From contig NZ_FRDN01000011.1 of the NCBI RefSeq assembly GCF_900143285.1, positions 1 to 64,000 on the forward strand: a stretch of 64,000 nt of DNA. Reading direction: 5' to 3'. Made by a program: the position numbers and the translations under genes. The notes beneath the pieces were generated by a model, which was not told where the DNA came from, ran no database searches, and saw only the letters and a list, made by a program, of their open reading frames with translations. Below, piece after piece: positions 6,689 to 16,172 of the stretch (position 1 is the stretch's first letter; every line of letters starts with the position of its first letter). The DNA comes from Desulfitobacterium chlororespirans DSM 11544. GTDB lineage: Bacteria; Bacillota; Desulfitobacteriia; Desulfitobacteriales; Desulfitobacteriaceae.

Positions 6689-7759
6689 ATGTATGATGTT
6701 CTTATAATAGGGGCCGGTCCGGCAGGATCTACCCTTGCGCGATTAATAGGTGACAAATATAAGGTTTTATTAATAGATAAACGGGACCTGGCCAATGAGA
6801 ATCCCCACAATCTTGCCAGAAAATGCTGCGGAGGATTATTAGCCCCTGATGCACAGAAAATGATTGCAAAGCTGGGCTTAGGAATACCTAAAGATATTCT
6901 GGTTAATCCGCAGCTTTTTGCTGTAAGAACCATTGATTTAACAAATAACCTGGAGAGACTCTATCAGAGATTCTATCTGAATATGGATAGGGAGAAATTT
7001 GATAGATGGTTGGTTTCTATAATTCCGAAAAAAGTTGATAAAAAGTTTAATGCGGTTTTTAAGGACTTTGTTGAAATACCGGGCGGATATGAAATTAGGT
7101 ATATTCATAATGGACAAGAAATATCGGCAAAGACAAGAGTTATTATTGGTGCTGATGGGGCCTTTTCAAAGTTAAGAAGGTTTCTTAATCAAGATATTAA
7201 TAGTCCTGAAAAGTACATTGCAATTCAGGAATGGTATGAATGTCCCCATCATGTCCCCTATTTTACAGCAATCTTTGATGAAGAAATAAGTGATTTTTAC
7301 TCTTGGATCATACCAAAGGAGAATTATCTGTTATTAGGTTCGGCCCTTAAACCTAAGGAGAAGGCCAGGGAAAAGTATGAACTGTTAAAAATAAAACTAA
7401 CCCAGCGGGGCTTTAATTTTGATAACAAAATAAGGACAGAGGGCGCATATCTCTATAGACCGAAAAAGGTATCACAGTTTTATGCAGGCAGGGATAGCAT
7501 AGCCCTGGTGGGTGAAGCGGCAGGTGGGATTAGCCCCAGCTCTGCAGAAGGAATCAGCTACGCATTAAAGAGCTCTGCATATTTAGCCCAAAGTCTTGAA
7601 GAGGGAATCGATGGATTTCTGGATAGATATAAACTTAAGGTAAAGGGTATCAAATTAAATCTGATGCTTAAAAATCTAAAATCCCCGGCTATGTATAATC
7701 CATTGCTCAGACAGTTGGCTATGAAATCAGGTCTGCAAAGTATTGATAGAACAGAGTAA
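6689..7759 (+). CDS. FAD-dependent oxidoreductase, geranylgeranyl reductase-like family
   Basis: A 356-residue flavoprotein starting MYDVLIIGAGPAGSTLAR, the GxGxxG dinucleotide-binding fold, with ATG 6689 preceded by GAGG. The second FAD motif, GADGAFSKLRR, is near residue 155, and the third, SIALVGEAAGGISPSSAEG, is near residue 272. This is the set of the geranylgeranyl reductase/PHBH-type family. A CCGG motif after the Rossmann part (ARKCCGGLLAP) is also typical of this family. It may reduce isoprenoid double bonds or oxidise an aromatic or quinone-like compound. The substrate cannot be told from sequence, and the neighbours give no pathway. Confidence 0.75.
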   Translation: MYDVLIIGAGPAGSTLARLIGDKYKVLLIDKRDLANENPHNLARKCCGGLLAPDAQKMIAKLGLGIPKDILVNPQLFAVRTIDLTNNLERLYQRFYLNMDREKFDRWLVSIIPKKVDKKFNAVFKDFVEIPGGYEIRYIHNGQEISAKTRVIIGADGAFSKLRRFLNQDINSPEKYIAIQEWYECPHHVPYFTAIFDEEISDFYSWIIPKENYLLLGSALKPKEKAREKYELLKIKLTQRGFNFDNKIRTEGAYLYRPKKVSQFYAGRDSIALVGEAAGGISPSSAEGISYALKSSAYLAQSLEEGIDGFLDRYKLKVKGIKLNLMLKNLKSPAMYNPLLRQLAMKSGLQSIDRTE

Positions 7760-7807
7760 GTAGAATCAGTAAATTGATGGTTACAGGATTGGTTCTATGT
7801 ATCAGAA

Positions 7808-7847
7808 GAACAGGGTATCCCGTCGTTTCAGACGGAATATCCTGTTC
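7808..7847 (+). terminator. Hairpin, probable terminator after the FAD oxidoreductase
   Basis: GAACAGG...CCCGTC pairs with GACGG...CCTGTTC around a short loop. The U-tract is poor (TTCTTG), so termination may be weak. Confidence 0.4.
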
Positions 7848-8001
7848 TTGCCTGTAGGATATCAAAAGTATCATTTTAGATATGGGCACGGCGTTATTAA
7901 GAAAATTCATTAAAATAGACAGTTTGGTCAAGAACAAGTAAACTTAAGCTGTTGAGAAGAGAAGGGAATTCCAACTTATTCACAAGAAATTGAGGTGTAT
8001 T

Positions 8002-9240
8002 ATGGATAGAAGAGAAGTACGAAAAGGGAGATTCTTACAAAAGAAAAGCAAATTAGAGCTGCTGATTTACATAGTGACGATTATCTTTTCTGTATTATTT
8101 CTTTTTATAGGGAATAGTGTTGCGACTAAAGGATTAACCGTTTTCAACGGTGACGATTTCGGTGAGACGGTTGTCAAGGCAAAGATTGAAGCGATTACGG
8201 ACAGAATCTCAGACGATTACAGCCTTGCTGGTGATACCACCATGGTTAAAAATGTTCAGGTGACCTTTGAAGCAACCCTGCTCGATGGCGAAGAAAAAGG
8301 GGAAAGGGTAACGGGAGCTCAGATCATCGACGGCATGCTTAATATAGGCACACCGGAAGTTGAGCAGGGCGACAAGGTTTTGCTTGTCACTTATGAAGGT
8401 CAGCCGGAAATGGAATGGCAGTTTATGGAGTTTGTCAGAACGGATAAACTTCTCATTTTTGGCCTCCTTTTTATCCTCGCTTTGTTAGTGTTCGGCGGTA
8501 TCAAAGGGCTGAACACCATACTTTCCCTTGTTTTTACCTGTGCCGCCATTTTTATGGTGTTCATTCCAGCCATTCTTTCCGGGAAGAATATTTATGTATC
8601 AGCCATAGTGATCTGCTTGTATACGATTGTTGCCACCTATCTGATTATCAATGGATTTAACAAAAAAACCCTCACAGCCATTCTGGGCTGCTTTGGCGGA
8701 ATCCTTGTATCCGGAATATTAACCATTATTATCAATAGGGTTCTTGAGTTGACAGGATATGTAGATGAAGAATCCATTTATTTGACCTATATATCGACCG
8801 GGACGCCCATAGATTTAAGAGCCATTATTTTTGCGGCAATCCTTATCGGTGCTTTAGGTGCAATAATGGACGTTTCAATGTCAATATCATCATCTCTTTG
8901 GGAAGTGAAAGAAAAGTCAGGAGCTTCTTCTTTCAATACTTTATTTAGATCGGGAATGAATATCGGACGAGACGTCATGGGAACGATGGCCAATACGCTT
9001 ATTCTTGCTTACATAGGAAGTTCTCTTTCCATAGTATTGCTGCTAAGCGCGTACAGTACATCTTTAATATATCTCCTGAACCGGGAAATGATTGTTGTAG
9101 AAATTCTGCAGGCGCTGGTAGGCAGCTTTGGGATATTGTTTGCGATGCCCCTCACTTCTTTTATCTGTGCAATAATATATAAAGAAAACAGTGAACAGAT
9201 TTATGATGGACCAAGTGTTAAAATCGAACAGGATTTATGA
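8002..9240 (+). CDS. YibE/F-like family multi-spanning membrane protein
   Basis: A 412-residue membrane protein with an N-terminal anchor helix (residues about 20-40), an extracytoplasmic domain of roughly 100 residues that includes EGERVTGAQI-type beta structure, and then seven or eight membrane helices. The order of soluble domain and helices, and motifs such as GALGAIMDVSMSISSSLWEV and RSGMNIGRDVMGTMANTL, fit the YibE/F family, which is widespread in Firmicutes and of unproven transport function. ATG 8002 follows GAGGTG. It is transcribed alone: a long leader precedes it and a strong terminator follows. Confidence 0.8.
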   Translation: MDRREVRKGRFLQKKSKLELLIYIVTIIFSVLFLFIGNSVATKGLTVFNGDDFGETVVKAKIEAITDRISDDYSLAGDTTMVKNVQVTFEATLLDGEEKGERVTGAQIIDGMLNIGTPEVEQGDKVLLVTYEGQPEMEWQFMEFVRTDKLLIFGLLFILALLVFGGIKGLNTILSLVFTCAAIFMVFIPAILSGKNIYVSAIVICLYTIVATYLIINGFNKKTLTAILGCFGGILVSGILTIIINRVLELTGYVDEESIYLTYISTGTPIDLRAIIFAAILIGALGAIMDVSMSISSSLWEVKEKSGASSFNTLFRSGMNIGRDVMGTMANTLILAYIGSSLSIVLLLSAYSTSLIYLLNREMIVVEILQALVGSFGILFAMPLTSFICAIIYKENSEQIYDGPSVKIEQDL

Positions 9241-9269
9241 GCCAATCAGAAATAAAAAAATAACCTCTA

Positions 9270-9314
9270 AACACAACAATCTGACCTAACCAGGGTTCGG
9301 ATTGTTGTGTTTTT
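9270..9314 (+). terminator. Intrinsic terminator after the YibE/F gene
   Basis: AACACAACAATC and GATTGTTGTGTT form a 12-bp stem, followed by a run of T. Confidence 0.85.
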
Positions 9315-9430
9315 AAGTTACCGTACCATAACTTAAGTCGTAAATTGATCTTATTTCGGGAATAAACGCAAAATTTGGGAGTGATTCCAGTTGTTAAGAA
9401 TATGTTAATAAATTGTGATGAATTTGTTAA

Positions 9431-9459
9431 TTGGTTTACAAGCTTATATTTCTTATAAT
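9431..9459 (+). promoter_or_regulatory. Probable promoter of nrfHA
   Basis: A perfect TATAAT at 9454-9459 lies 17 bp behind a weak -35 box, TTGGTT (9431-9436). The poor -35 suggests that an activator helps. I could not assign its site; the stretch from 9315 to 9430 is AT-rich with no clear palindrome. Confidence 0.45.
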
Positions 9460-9519
9460 TTTAATGAATAGGTCCAGGCAAATAGGACACCACGGAGACT
9501 TTGAGAAAGGAGGTAAGCT

Positions 9520-10005
9520 ATGAATAGCGGAATGGAACAAGAAAAAACCGGTGTCCCAAGCGGAAAAACCAAAAGAATACCCAAACTATCTCTAATCGTA
9601 GGTCTTTTTGTAGGATTGTTCTTAATAGCTATTATTGGAGTTCAAGGAGTGCACGCCGTCACAAGTGATTCGAGTTATTGTGTCTCTTGTCATGTTATGG
9701 AACCTGTTTATGGGACTTGGAGCCATTCATCCCACCGGGAAATAGCGGGTTGTAACGATTGTCATACGGATCAAACCAATTATGTAACCAAGAGCTATAC
9801 CAAGATTACGGCGGGGGTTCAACACCTTTACCACAATACCTTCAGTGATCTGCCCGACAGTATTCGCATTAAAGATGGGAGTACGGAGCTGGTGCAGAAC
9901 AACTGTTTAAGATGCCATCAGGACGTGGTAAGGAATGTCAATATGGATTCCAGCCGACGATGCTTCGATTGTCACCGCTATACTCCTCATAGTAACTATC
10001 GATAG
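9520..10005 (+). CDS. nrfH: Cytochrome c nitrite reductase small subunit, NrfH-type tetraheme quinol dehydrogenase
   Basis: A 161-residue NapC/NirT-family cytochrome. One membrane helix (about residues 24-44) anchors it, and four CxxCH heme motifs follow: CVSCH (54), CNDCH (78), CLRCH (129) and CFDCH (148). It takes electrons from menaquinol and passes them to NrfA outside the membrane. A strong AAAGGAGG precedes the ATG. nrfA begins 20 bp downstream, so the two form one operon that supports ammonification of nitrite. Confidence 0.93.
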   Translation: MNSGMEQEKTGVPSGKTKRIPKLSLIVGLFVGLFLIAIIGVQGVHAVTSDSSYCVSCHVMEPVYGTWSHSSHREIAGCNDCHTDQTNYVTKSYTKITAGVQHLYHNTFSDLPDSIRIKDGSTELVQNNCLRCHQDVVRNVNMDSSRRCFDCHRYTPHSNYR

Positions 10006-10025
10006 AGAGAAAGGAAGGTAAAATT

Positions 10026-11369
10026 GTGAGAAAAGGTAAACTACTCATAGGATTGCTGGCTGTTATGATCATCAGCATAGTTGCCGTTGGCTGCTCATCG
10101 AAAACCTCGCAGCCTGTTGCTTTTCGGGCTGAAATCGCTCCTGGAACCTTATCTGTCGACGAGTACGCCAAGTATTATCCTAAACAATACGATACATTCA
10201 TGAAAACTGCAGAAATGTCCAATGAAGGCAGCAAATACGGCGGTTCCGAAGAATTTGATAAGCTGACCCAGTGGCCCTTTTTGAAAGAGATTTTCGCCGG
10301 GTATGGATTTGCTATTGAATACAATGAAGATCGTGGTCATAACTACACTATTGAAGATGTCACCAAAATCAAACGAATCAATGAAAAAAGTATTGCATCT
10401 TGCTGGACCTGTAAATCGGCTAATGTAGCCGGTGTTGTCGAAGAGATGGGCGATGCCTATTATGGCGCTAATTTCCATGATCTGAAGGGTAAAATGACAG
10501 AAGGCATTACTTGCGCCAATTGTCATGATCCTCAGACCATGAATTTGGTCATCACCCAGCCACCCTTACGGGATACTCTCACCCGCTTGGGCAAAGATCC
10601 GGACAAGTTGACCACCCAAGAACTCCGCACCATGGTGTGTGCACAATGCCATGTTGAATACTATTTCGCTGGCGATAAGAAAATTGTCACCTTCCCTTGG
10701 GATAAGGGTCTTACCCCCACTGACGTCCTGGAATATTATGAAGAAAAAGATTTCTCCGACTGGACACATGCAAAAGCCGGTGTGCGCGAAATCAAGGCTC
10801 AGCATCCTGAATATGAAACCTTTATGGGCAGTACCCACGCTGAAGCCGGTTTATCCTGTGCAGACTGCCATATGCCTTACACTATGAACGGCGGCGAAAA
10901 GATCTCCTCTCACTGGTGGACCAGCCCTCTTAAGCATATGAATGAGAGCTGCATGACTTGCCATAGAGAAGGGGAGGAAGCGCTCAAAGAAAGAGTATTC
11001 TATACTCAGGACAAAGTTGCCGATATGATGGCAAAAGTAGGGAATGTCACTGTAGAAGCACTTGAAGCCATTGCTGAAGCCGACGCTAAAGGTGGAAACC
11101 AAGATGCTCTTAAAGAAGCCCGTGCATTGCAGCGTAAAGGTCAGTTCCTGGTGGATTGGGTTGGAGCAGAAAACTCCATGGGCTTCCATAATCCTCAGTT
11201 AATCATGGAAACCCTGAATACCTCCATGGACTATGCTTATCAGGCTATCAATAAGGCTACCGAGTCTATAACCGGCGTCGCAGCTCCTAAATGGGATGTA
11301 GAGGCTCCCAAAACCAACACAGAAACCATGAAAGTGTTACATGACAAGGAAAACGCCCCTAAGTCATAA
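10026..11369 (+). CDS. nrfA: Cytochrome c nitrite reductase catalytic subunit (ammonia-forming)
   Basis: A 447-residue pentaheme enzyme that reduces nitrite to ammonium with six electrons. The active-site heme has the diagnostic CxxCK motif (CWTCK, 126-130). Four normal motifs follow: CANCH (163), CAQCH (205), CADCH (278) and CMTCH (309). The N-terminus is a lipoprotein signal ending VAVGCSS, with Cys23 as probable lipid anchor, as expected for a Gram-positive without a periplasm. The start is GTG behind AAGGAAGG. It is co-transcribed with nrfH and closed by a strong terminator. CcsA/ResB-type cytochrome maturation genes are not in the window. Confidence 0.95.
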   Translation: MRKGKLLIGLLAVMIISIVAVGCSSKTSQPVAFRAEIAPGTLSVDEYAKYYPKQYDTFMKTAEMSNEGSKYGGSEEFDKLTQWPFLKEIFAGYGFAIEYNEDRGHNYTIEDVTKIKRINEKSIASCWTCKSANVAGVVEEMGDAYYGANFHDLKGKMTEGITCANCHDPQTMNLVITQPPLRDTLTRLGKDPDKLTTQELRTMVCAQCHVEYYFAGDKKIVTFPWDKGLTPTDVLEYYEEKDFSDWTHAKAGVREIKAQHPEYETFMGSTHAEAGLSCADCHMPYTMNGGEKISSHWWTSPLKHMNESCMTCHREGEEALKERVFYTQDKVADMMAKVGNVTVEALEAIAEADAKGGNQDALKEARALQRKGQFLVDWVGAENSMGFHNPQLIMETLNTSMDYAYQAINKATESITGVAAPKWDVEAPKTNTETMKVLHDKENAPKS

Positions 11370-11399
11370 GCATAATCACTTGATACCCCTTTTAAAAGG

Positions 11400-11437
11400 A
11401 CCTTCGCTATCCGAAATATGATAGCGAAGGTTTTTTT
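11400..11437 (+). terminator. Intrinsic terminator after nrfHA
   Basis: ACCTTCGCTATC and GATAGCGAAGGT form a perfect 12-bp stem around an 8-nt loop, followed by TTTTTT. Confidence 0.92.
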
Positions 11438-11628
11438 GTTTGCTTTTTGCGGTTGAATAGTTACGCAATTGTTATTATAATAAAGCGTGATTATTAATGC
11501 TTGAGGAAAACTTAAATAAGAATATTGAGATTTTCAGCTAAAAGGTTTACAATCTAGATAGATAAAGATATTGATACTCTAAAATCATCGTCAATCAAAT
11601 GTTAAGGCCGTCAAAGGTGGTGATAATT

Positions 11629-12042
11629 TTGCTGGATGAAGAAAAGGGCCTTTACAGCATTGGTACCGTAGCCGAATTAATCGAGGAGCATCCTGAAACC
11701 CTAAGAGTATGGGAGAGAAATGGTTTAATTCACCCTAATCGGGATAAGTACCAAAGAAAATATTCCAATAACGACCTCTTGCGTTTAAAATTTATTAAGT
11801 ATCTTATGAATGAAAAGGGATTGAACATCGCTGGGGTTAAGCAGATCACTTCTATGTATTCCTGTTGGTACAACCGCAATTGTAAAGGTGGCGGGATGAG
11901 AAGCAGCACCATACCTATTAATGAATCCAAACCTTGCTGGAAAATTGAAGGGACTTATTGTGTTATAGCTAGTGATAAAAGTGAGCTTTGCAGTACTTGT
12001 GAAATGTTAAAGACTTGCGCTAGCTCTTCAGATTGCAAATAG
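11629..12042 (+). CDS. MerR-family transcriptional regulator with Cys-rich C-terminus
   Basis: A 137-residue regulator. The MerR winged helix is clear at the N-terminus (GLYSIGTVAELIEEHPETLRVWERNGLI), then RKYSNNDLLRLKFIKYL and a short helix. The C-terminal third holds eight cysteines (CWYNRNC, PCWKIEGTYC, LCSTCEMLKTC and one near the end), which suggests metal, Fe-S or redox sensing. TTG 11629 is preferred because AAAGGTGGTGAT lies just upstream; ATG 11599 is the alternative. It follows nrfHA in its own transcription unit. Whether it controls nrfHA is unknown. Confidence 0.8.
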   Translation: MLDEEKGLYSIGTVAELIEEHPETLRVWERNGLIHPNRDKYQRKYSNNDLLRLKFIKYLMNEKGLNIAGVKQITSMYSCWYNRNCKGGGMRSSTIPINESKPCWKIEGTYCVIASDKSELCSTCEMLKTCASSSDCK

Positions 12043-12065
12043 GCTGAAGAGCAGGTCTTTTTTTG
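12023..12065 (+). terminator. Intrinsic terminator overlapping the end of the MerR gene
   Basis: GCTCTTCAG and CTGAAGAGC pair across the stop codon region, followed by TCTTTTTTT. Confidence 0.85.
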
Positions 12066-12242
12066 CTTAAAACCTCAATATAATGATTGAATTTATATAA
12101 ATGATAGTATTTATAGAGCTAAGTTGTAATACTTGCCCTAATTCTGCCTTATTTTAAAAAGGGCATTTTCTATTTTCCCTCTTTTTGAGAACCAGATCGT
12201 GGTTCTCTTTTTATCTTCGTATTTATTTGAGATGATCCTGAG

Positions 12243-12821
12243 TTACTTTTTATAGATATCTTTCATGGACCGGGCAACGGTAATTCGGCTGACTCCTGCA
12301 ATTAAAGCCAGATCTTCTTGAGTTATGGAATTCATGTCCACATCAAGCTTTTGCAGTTTTTTATAGACATAGGCAACTTTCTCAGGTCCATTTTTAGAAT
12401 GCATATGCACCCAATTCGATAGATTGGCGGCGTGGTCCAGAGTGAGGTTCTTCATGAGAGCCTGAGCAAAATCTCTATTGTCGTGAAAGAAACCTTCAAT
12501 AAAATAGATGGGAAAATTACAGCGGGTTACATCTGTAAGAGCAAGTAGATGGGTAACCGGAAAGGGAAGACGTTCGAATAAAAGATGTGTCCCGAGAATA
12601 TCCCCGCTTTTAAGCAGCTGAATCCCCTCTTGTGAGCCATCTTCCAAGACAGTAAAAGAAAACTCGATCCCCTTAACGATAATCTCAAAATTGGCATTGA
12701 CAGAGTTGATCATTTGGGTTTGCTTGGCTTTTTGATAAGTGAGCGTAGCCTTGGCACAGAGTGCCTCACGCAGTTTTGGTCTCAGGGAGCGGCAAAAAGG
12801 ATTGCCGGCACACTCTTTCAT
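12243..12821 (-). CDS. Crp/Fnr-family regulator adjacent to molybdoenzyme operon 1
   Basis: A 192-residue regulator: an N-terminal cyclic-nucleotide-binding fold (SGDILGTHLLF) and a C-terminal winged helix with ITQEDLALIAGVSRITVAR. It shares with the paralogue at 17413-17991 the opening CAGNPFC, a third cysteine eleven residues later and a fourth in the beta roll (Cys4, 10, 22 and 101), a set that could hold an Fe-S cluster or form disulfides. It is divergent from operon 1 with operator-like palindromes between them, so it most likely activates that operon and controls itself. The CprK-like and FNR-like sensing modes cannot be separated by eye. Confidence 0.88.
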   Translation of the reverse strand: MKECAGNPFCRSLRPKLREALCAKATLTYQKAKQTQMINSVNANFEIIVKGIEFSFTVLEDGSQEGIQLLKSGDILGTHLLFERLPFPVTHLLALTDVTRCNFPIYFIEGFFHDNRDFAQALMKNLTLDHAANLSNWVHMHSKNGPEKVAYVYKKLQKLDVDMNSITQEDLALIAGVSRITVARSMKDIYKK

Positions 12822-12919
12822 GAACTATACACCTACCCCGGGGCATATAAATTGCTTTGTCATGTGAAACATATAACTAAAGTCATTGCTTATTATATCA
12901 AACTACTCTTTTTGGGACA

Positions 12920-13006
12920 GTATCAAATGATACAACATTTTTGCAGCATTGGATATAAAACCTGTATCAATTGATATCGATTCATAACAAGAGTGACTGA
13001 TACAAT
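12920..13006 (+). promoter_or_regulatory. Crp/Fnr operators and -10 box of molybdoenzyme operon 1
   Basis: A perfect palindrome GTATCAAATGATAC (12920-12933) and a near-perfect GTATCAATTGATAT (12964-12977) lie exactly 44 bp apart. A TACAAT box at 13001-13006 would set the transcript start near 13013 and place the second site at about -42, the position of class II Crp/Fnr activators. No good -35 box exists, as expected for an activator-dependent promoter. Confidence 0.75.
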
Positions 13007-13068
13007 CAAATCATAAGTGATAAAAAGTTCAAGTGTAACCCAGGTGCAGAAAAACAGGAGGTAAAGAC

Positions 13069-15525
13069 ATGGAAGCAAAGGAAAGTTCCCTATTGAATGC
13101 AAAGCTATCGCGACGAACCTTTGTGAAGGCATCTGCTGCCACAGCGGTGGTGGTAGGCGCTGCAACAACCAATCCTTGGGGGCCTGCCATGGCCGCTTTA
13201 GCCGAAGGTGAGAAGAGCGATACTATAGCCAGCTCTGACGAAACGGTTTTTAGTGGAGCTTGTCGCGGTAACTGTGCGGGGGGATGTTTTTTAAACATTC
13301 ATGTACGTGGTGGAAAAGTGGTGCGTACTTCTATGAGGGAGATGCCCAACCCAGACTATAATCGGATCTGTGTTAAAGGGTTAACCCATATGCAAAGAAT
13401 CTACCATAAAGACCGTTTAAAATACCCGATGAAGCGGATAGGCGAGCGCGGCGCCGGTCAATGGGAGCGTATCAGTTGGGATGAAGCCGTAACAACGATA
13501 GCGGATAAGTGGCAAGAATATCAAAAAGAGTATGGCAAGGAAGCTTTTGCGATTTACTGGGGTTCAGGCAATTACGGAGTTTTGAGCGGTCAAGGGATGG
13601 GGTGTACTACCAATCGATTGCTTAATGTGACGGGGGCATCCAATATCTCGATGACGGTCGATGCAGCCCATGGTCATAGCGCGGGCAACGCCCTTGGGTG
13701 GGGGCCGAACTTCACCCTTAATGAACTGGCCGACCTTAAGAATGCTAAAACTATCCTCTGCTGGGGTGCTAATCCGGTCATTTCCCAGCAGCAAAGCACT
13801 CATTTTTTGATGGAAGCTAAGGAAAACGGAACAACGTTTATTGTTATTGATCCGATCTACAATATTACTGCCTCCAAGGCGGATAAGTTCGTCCCGGTGC
13901 GCCCTGGCACAGACGGAGCATTGGCTTTGGGAATGATGAATATCGTGGTAAGAGAAAACTGGATTGATGTTCCCTTTTTGAAGGCCTCTACTGTAGCTCC
14001 ATTCCTGGTTAAAGAAGCTGATGGTCACTATTTGCGTCTTAGCGATTTAGGCCCCCTCGCTGAAGGTCAAACGGATGATATTGTCGTGCGCAGTGCCGGG
14101 GGAAAGATGGGACTTCCCCAAGAGATCAGCGATCCGGTGATTGAAGGCTCCTTTGAGATCAATGGTCATAAAGTCAATACCGCCTATACCTTGCTTCTTC
14201 AGCGTATCGCGGAATATCCCCCTGAGAAAGCCGCGGAAATCTGCAATATTTCCGTCAGCCAAATTGAAGAAATCACTAAAATTTACGCCACTAACAAGCC
14301 TGCCACAATTTATCAATACTTCGGCATTGATCACTATGTTAACGGACATTATAGCATCTTTGACATTTATGCTCTGGCCATGATTACAGGAAATCTAGGT
14401 AAATCCGGAGCTGCCTGCGGTATGGGTGAAACTCTGGGGATTAATTTTACGAACCTGGCAGGCACCCTTTTTCCCGCTGGCGCCACAGGTCCATCCCTGA
14501 CGATGTCAGCCACGCAAATGGATTCTGTCATGAATGAGCATAAGTATGGCAATAAGGATGTTAATCTGAAAGGCATCTATATTACCAATGCCAATGTGGT
14601 TGCCAATAGCGCAGAGAGAAAATATACCTTGGATTGGCTCAATAAAATGGAGTTCATCGCCGTAGCGGATATGAATATGAATGAAACTGCCCAGTATGCT
14701 GATATCCTGCTGCCGGTATCCCATTGGTTTGAGCAAGAGGAGGCTTTCTGCAACTACAGCACTCATCCCTATGTGATTTTTCAGGAAAAGGCCATTGAGC
14801 CTCTCTATGAATGCAAAGCGGATTTCGAAATCAATAAACTCATCGCTCAAAAGCTGGGCTATGGGGAGTATTTTAATATGACTGAGATGGAATACCTGGA
14901 TTTATGGCTGGATAACGACGAAGCCAGAAGATTGGGGATCACTCTGGAGGTTCTTAAAGAAAAGAAAATTCTTAAGTGCCTGCCCGGTGACCTTTATATT
15001 AATGGTGAAAATGGTGTGTTTGGTACGCCTACGGGCCGTGCCCAGTTCTATGTGGAAAATCCCGCCCCCAATATGAATTATGATCAACAGTGGGATATAG
15101 AAAAAGAACGCCTGCCCTATTGGGAGCCACCTAATGAAGTGTGGCATGAGAACCCCTTGACTAAAAAATATCCCTTTGCGATTATTTCCGATCATGTCCG
15201 TTTCCGCACCCATACCCAATGGTGGGATGTGCCGGCATTGCTGGAGCTTGATCCTGAACCTATCCTGAAGATCAGTTCGGAAGATGCCGCTCAATATGGC
15301 ATTAAGACCAATGATCTAGTTAAAATCTATAACGACCGGGGCCATGTCGTCATGAAAGCGGCAATCAATGATGGATTGCCCCAAGGGGTCCTTACAGCAC
15401 CAAAGGGTTGGGAAAAACACCAATTCAGAGAAGGCCATTTTGCTGATCTAAGTTCGCGGGTGGTGAATAAAGTCTGTGCCAATAGTGCCTTTTTTGATGT
15501 CTTAGTTGCCATTGAAAAGCTATAA
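13069..15525 (+). CDS. DMSO-reductase-family molybdopterin oxidoreductase, catalytic subunit, operon 1
   Basis: An 818-residue molybdoenzyme. A twin-arginine signal (SRRTFVKAS, Arg15-16) directs folded export. Cysteines 65, 69, 73 and 101 (CRGNCAGGC...C) hold the first [4Fe-4S] cluster in DmsA-like spacing, followed by RLKYPMKRIGERG and further bis-MGD-binding blocks (WGANPV, VRPGTDGAL, a C-terminal NDRGHV segment). At the place of the molybdenum ligand of DmsA (a serine) I see Asp198-Ala-Ala, not Ser or Cys. The ferredoxin and NrfD genes follow at 11-14 bp, so the enzyme is a membrane-bound, menaquinone-linked reductase or oxidase on the outer face. Its substrate is unknown. Confidence 0.9.
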   Translation: MEAKESSLLNAKLSRRTFVKASAATAVVVGAATTNPWGPAMAALAEGEKSDTIASSDETVFSGACRGNCAGGCFLNIHVRGGKVVRTSMREMPNPDYNRICVKGLTHMQRIYHKDRLKYPMKRIGERGAGQWERISWDEAVTTIADKWQEYQKEYGKEAFAIYWGSGNYGVLSGQGMGCTTNRLLNVTGASNISMTVDAAHGHSAGNALGWGPNFTLNELADLKNAKTILCWGANPVISQQQSTHFLMEAKENGTTFIVIDPIYNITASKADKFVPVRPGTDGALALGMMNIVVRENWIDVPFLKASTVAPFLVKEADGHYLRLSDLGPLAEGQTDDIVVRSAGGKMGLPQEISDPVIEGSFEINGHKVNTAYTLLLQRIAEYPPEKAAEICNISVSQIEEITKIYATNKPATIYQYFGIDHYVNGHYSIFDIYALAMITGNLGKSGAACGMGETLGINFTNLAGTLFPAGATGPSLTMSATQMDSVMNEHKYGNKDVNLKGIYITNANVVANSAERKYTLDWLNKMEFIAVADMNMNETAQYADILLPVSHWFEQEEAFCNYSTHPYVIFQEKAIEPLYECKADFEINKLIAQKLGYGEYFNMTEMEYLDLWLDNDEARRLGITLEVLKEKKILKCLPGDLYINGENGVFGTPTGRAQFYVENPAPNMNYDQQWDIEKERLPYWEPPNEVWHENPLTKKYPFAIISDHVRFRTHTQWWDVPALLELDPEPILKISSEDAAQYGIKTNDLVKIYNDRGHVVMKAAINDGLPQGVLTAPKGWEKHQFREGHFADLSSRVVNKVCANSAFFDVLVAIEKL

Positions 15526-15539
15526 AGGAGGAGAAAATG

Positions 15540-16160
15540 ATGCGTTATGCCATGGCAATCGATTTAAAACGCTGCGTAGGCTGTCACACCTGCTCTGTAG
15601 CATGTAAAATGGCCAACAATCTGCCCAATGAGATTTGGTGGAACCGCATCCTTACGGTAGGCGGGGAAGCTATGGATACAGCTGCCGGGACCTTCCCGAA
15701 CAATACCTTGGAGTATCTGCCGGTCAATTGTCAGCACTGCGCTAATCCGGCCTGCGTGAAAGCCTGCCCCGTTGGAGCCACCTATAAACGGGAAGAAGAT
15801 GGAGTCGTCATCCAGGATTATGATCAATGCATCGGCTGTCGTTACTGCATGGTGGCTTGCCCCTATAGCGGAGTTCGTCAATTCAACTGGAAGCAACCTG
15901 AATACCATGTGGATTTTGCCGTAGGGGACGCCAACATCACGCCTCACCAATACAATACCGTATCCAAATGTACCTTCTGTGTTCACCGATTAGCGGAAGA
16001 GAAGAAACCGGCCTGTATGGAATTATGCATTGGACGGGCCCGTTACTTCGGAGATATTGATGACCCGGAAAGCGAAGTCAGCAAGGCGATCCGGGGCCGT
16101 ACCTACTTTCACTTGCTCGAAGAAAAAGGCACCAAGCCGAATGTCTATTATTTAACTTAA
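15540..16160 (+). CDS. DmsB-like four-cluster ferredoxin subunit, operon 1
   Basis: A 206-residue electron-transfer subunit with sixteen cysteines in four groups: CVGCHTCSVAC, CQHCANPACVKAC, CIGCRYCMVAC and CTFC...CMELC, which bind four [4Fe-4S] clusters. It links the NrfD-type anchor to the molybdopterin subunit and is carried through the membrane with the Tat-exported partner. ATG 15540 is preferred over ATG 15537 because it gives better spacing from AGGAGG and matches the paralogues' MRYAMAID start. Its sequence is almost identical to the operon 2 subunit. Confidence 0.92.
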   Translation: MRYAMAIDLKRCVGCHTCSVACKMANNLPNEIWWNRILTVGGEAMDTAAGTFPNNTLEYLPVNCQHCANPACVKACPVGATYKREEDGVVIQDYDQCIGCRYCMVACPYSGVRQFNWKQPEYHVDFAVGDANITPHQYNTVSKCTFCVHRLAEEKKPACMELCIGRARYFGDIDDPESEVSKAIRGRTYFHLLEEKGTKPNVYYLT

Positions 16161-16172
16161 GGGGGTGTAACT

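Noticed and set aside
9361-9431. FNR- or Crp-type palindrome upstream of nrfH
   Set aside because: TTGTGATGAATTTGTTAA is only half-matching, and no TATCA-N2-TGATA site exists near the promoter.
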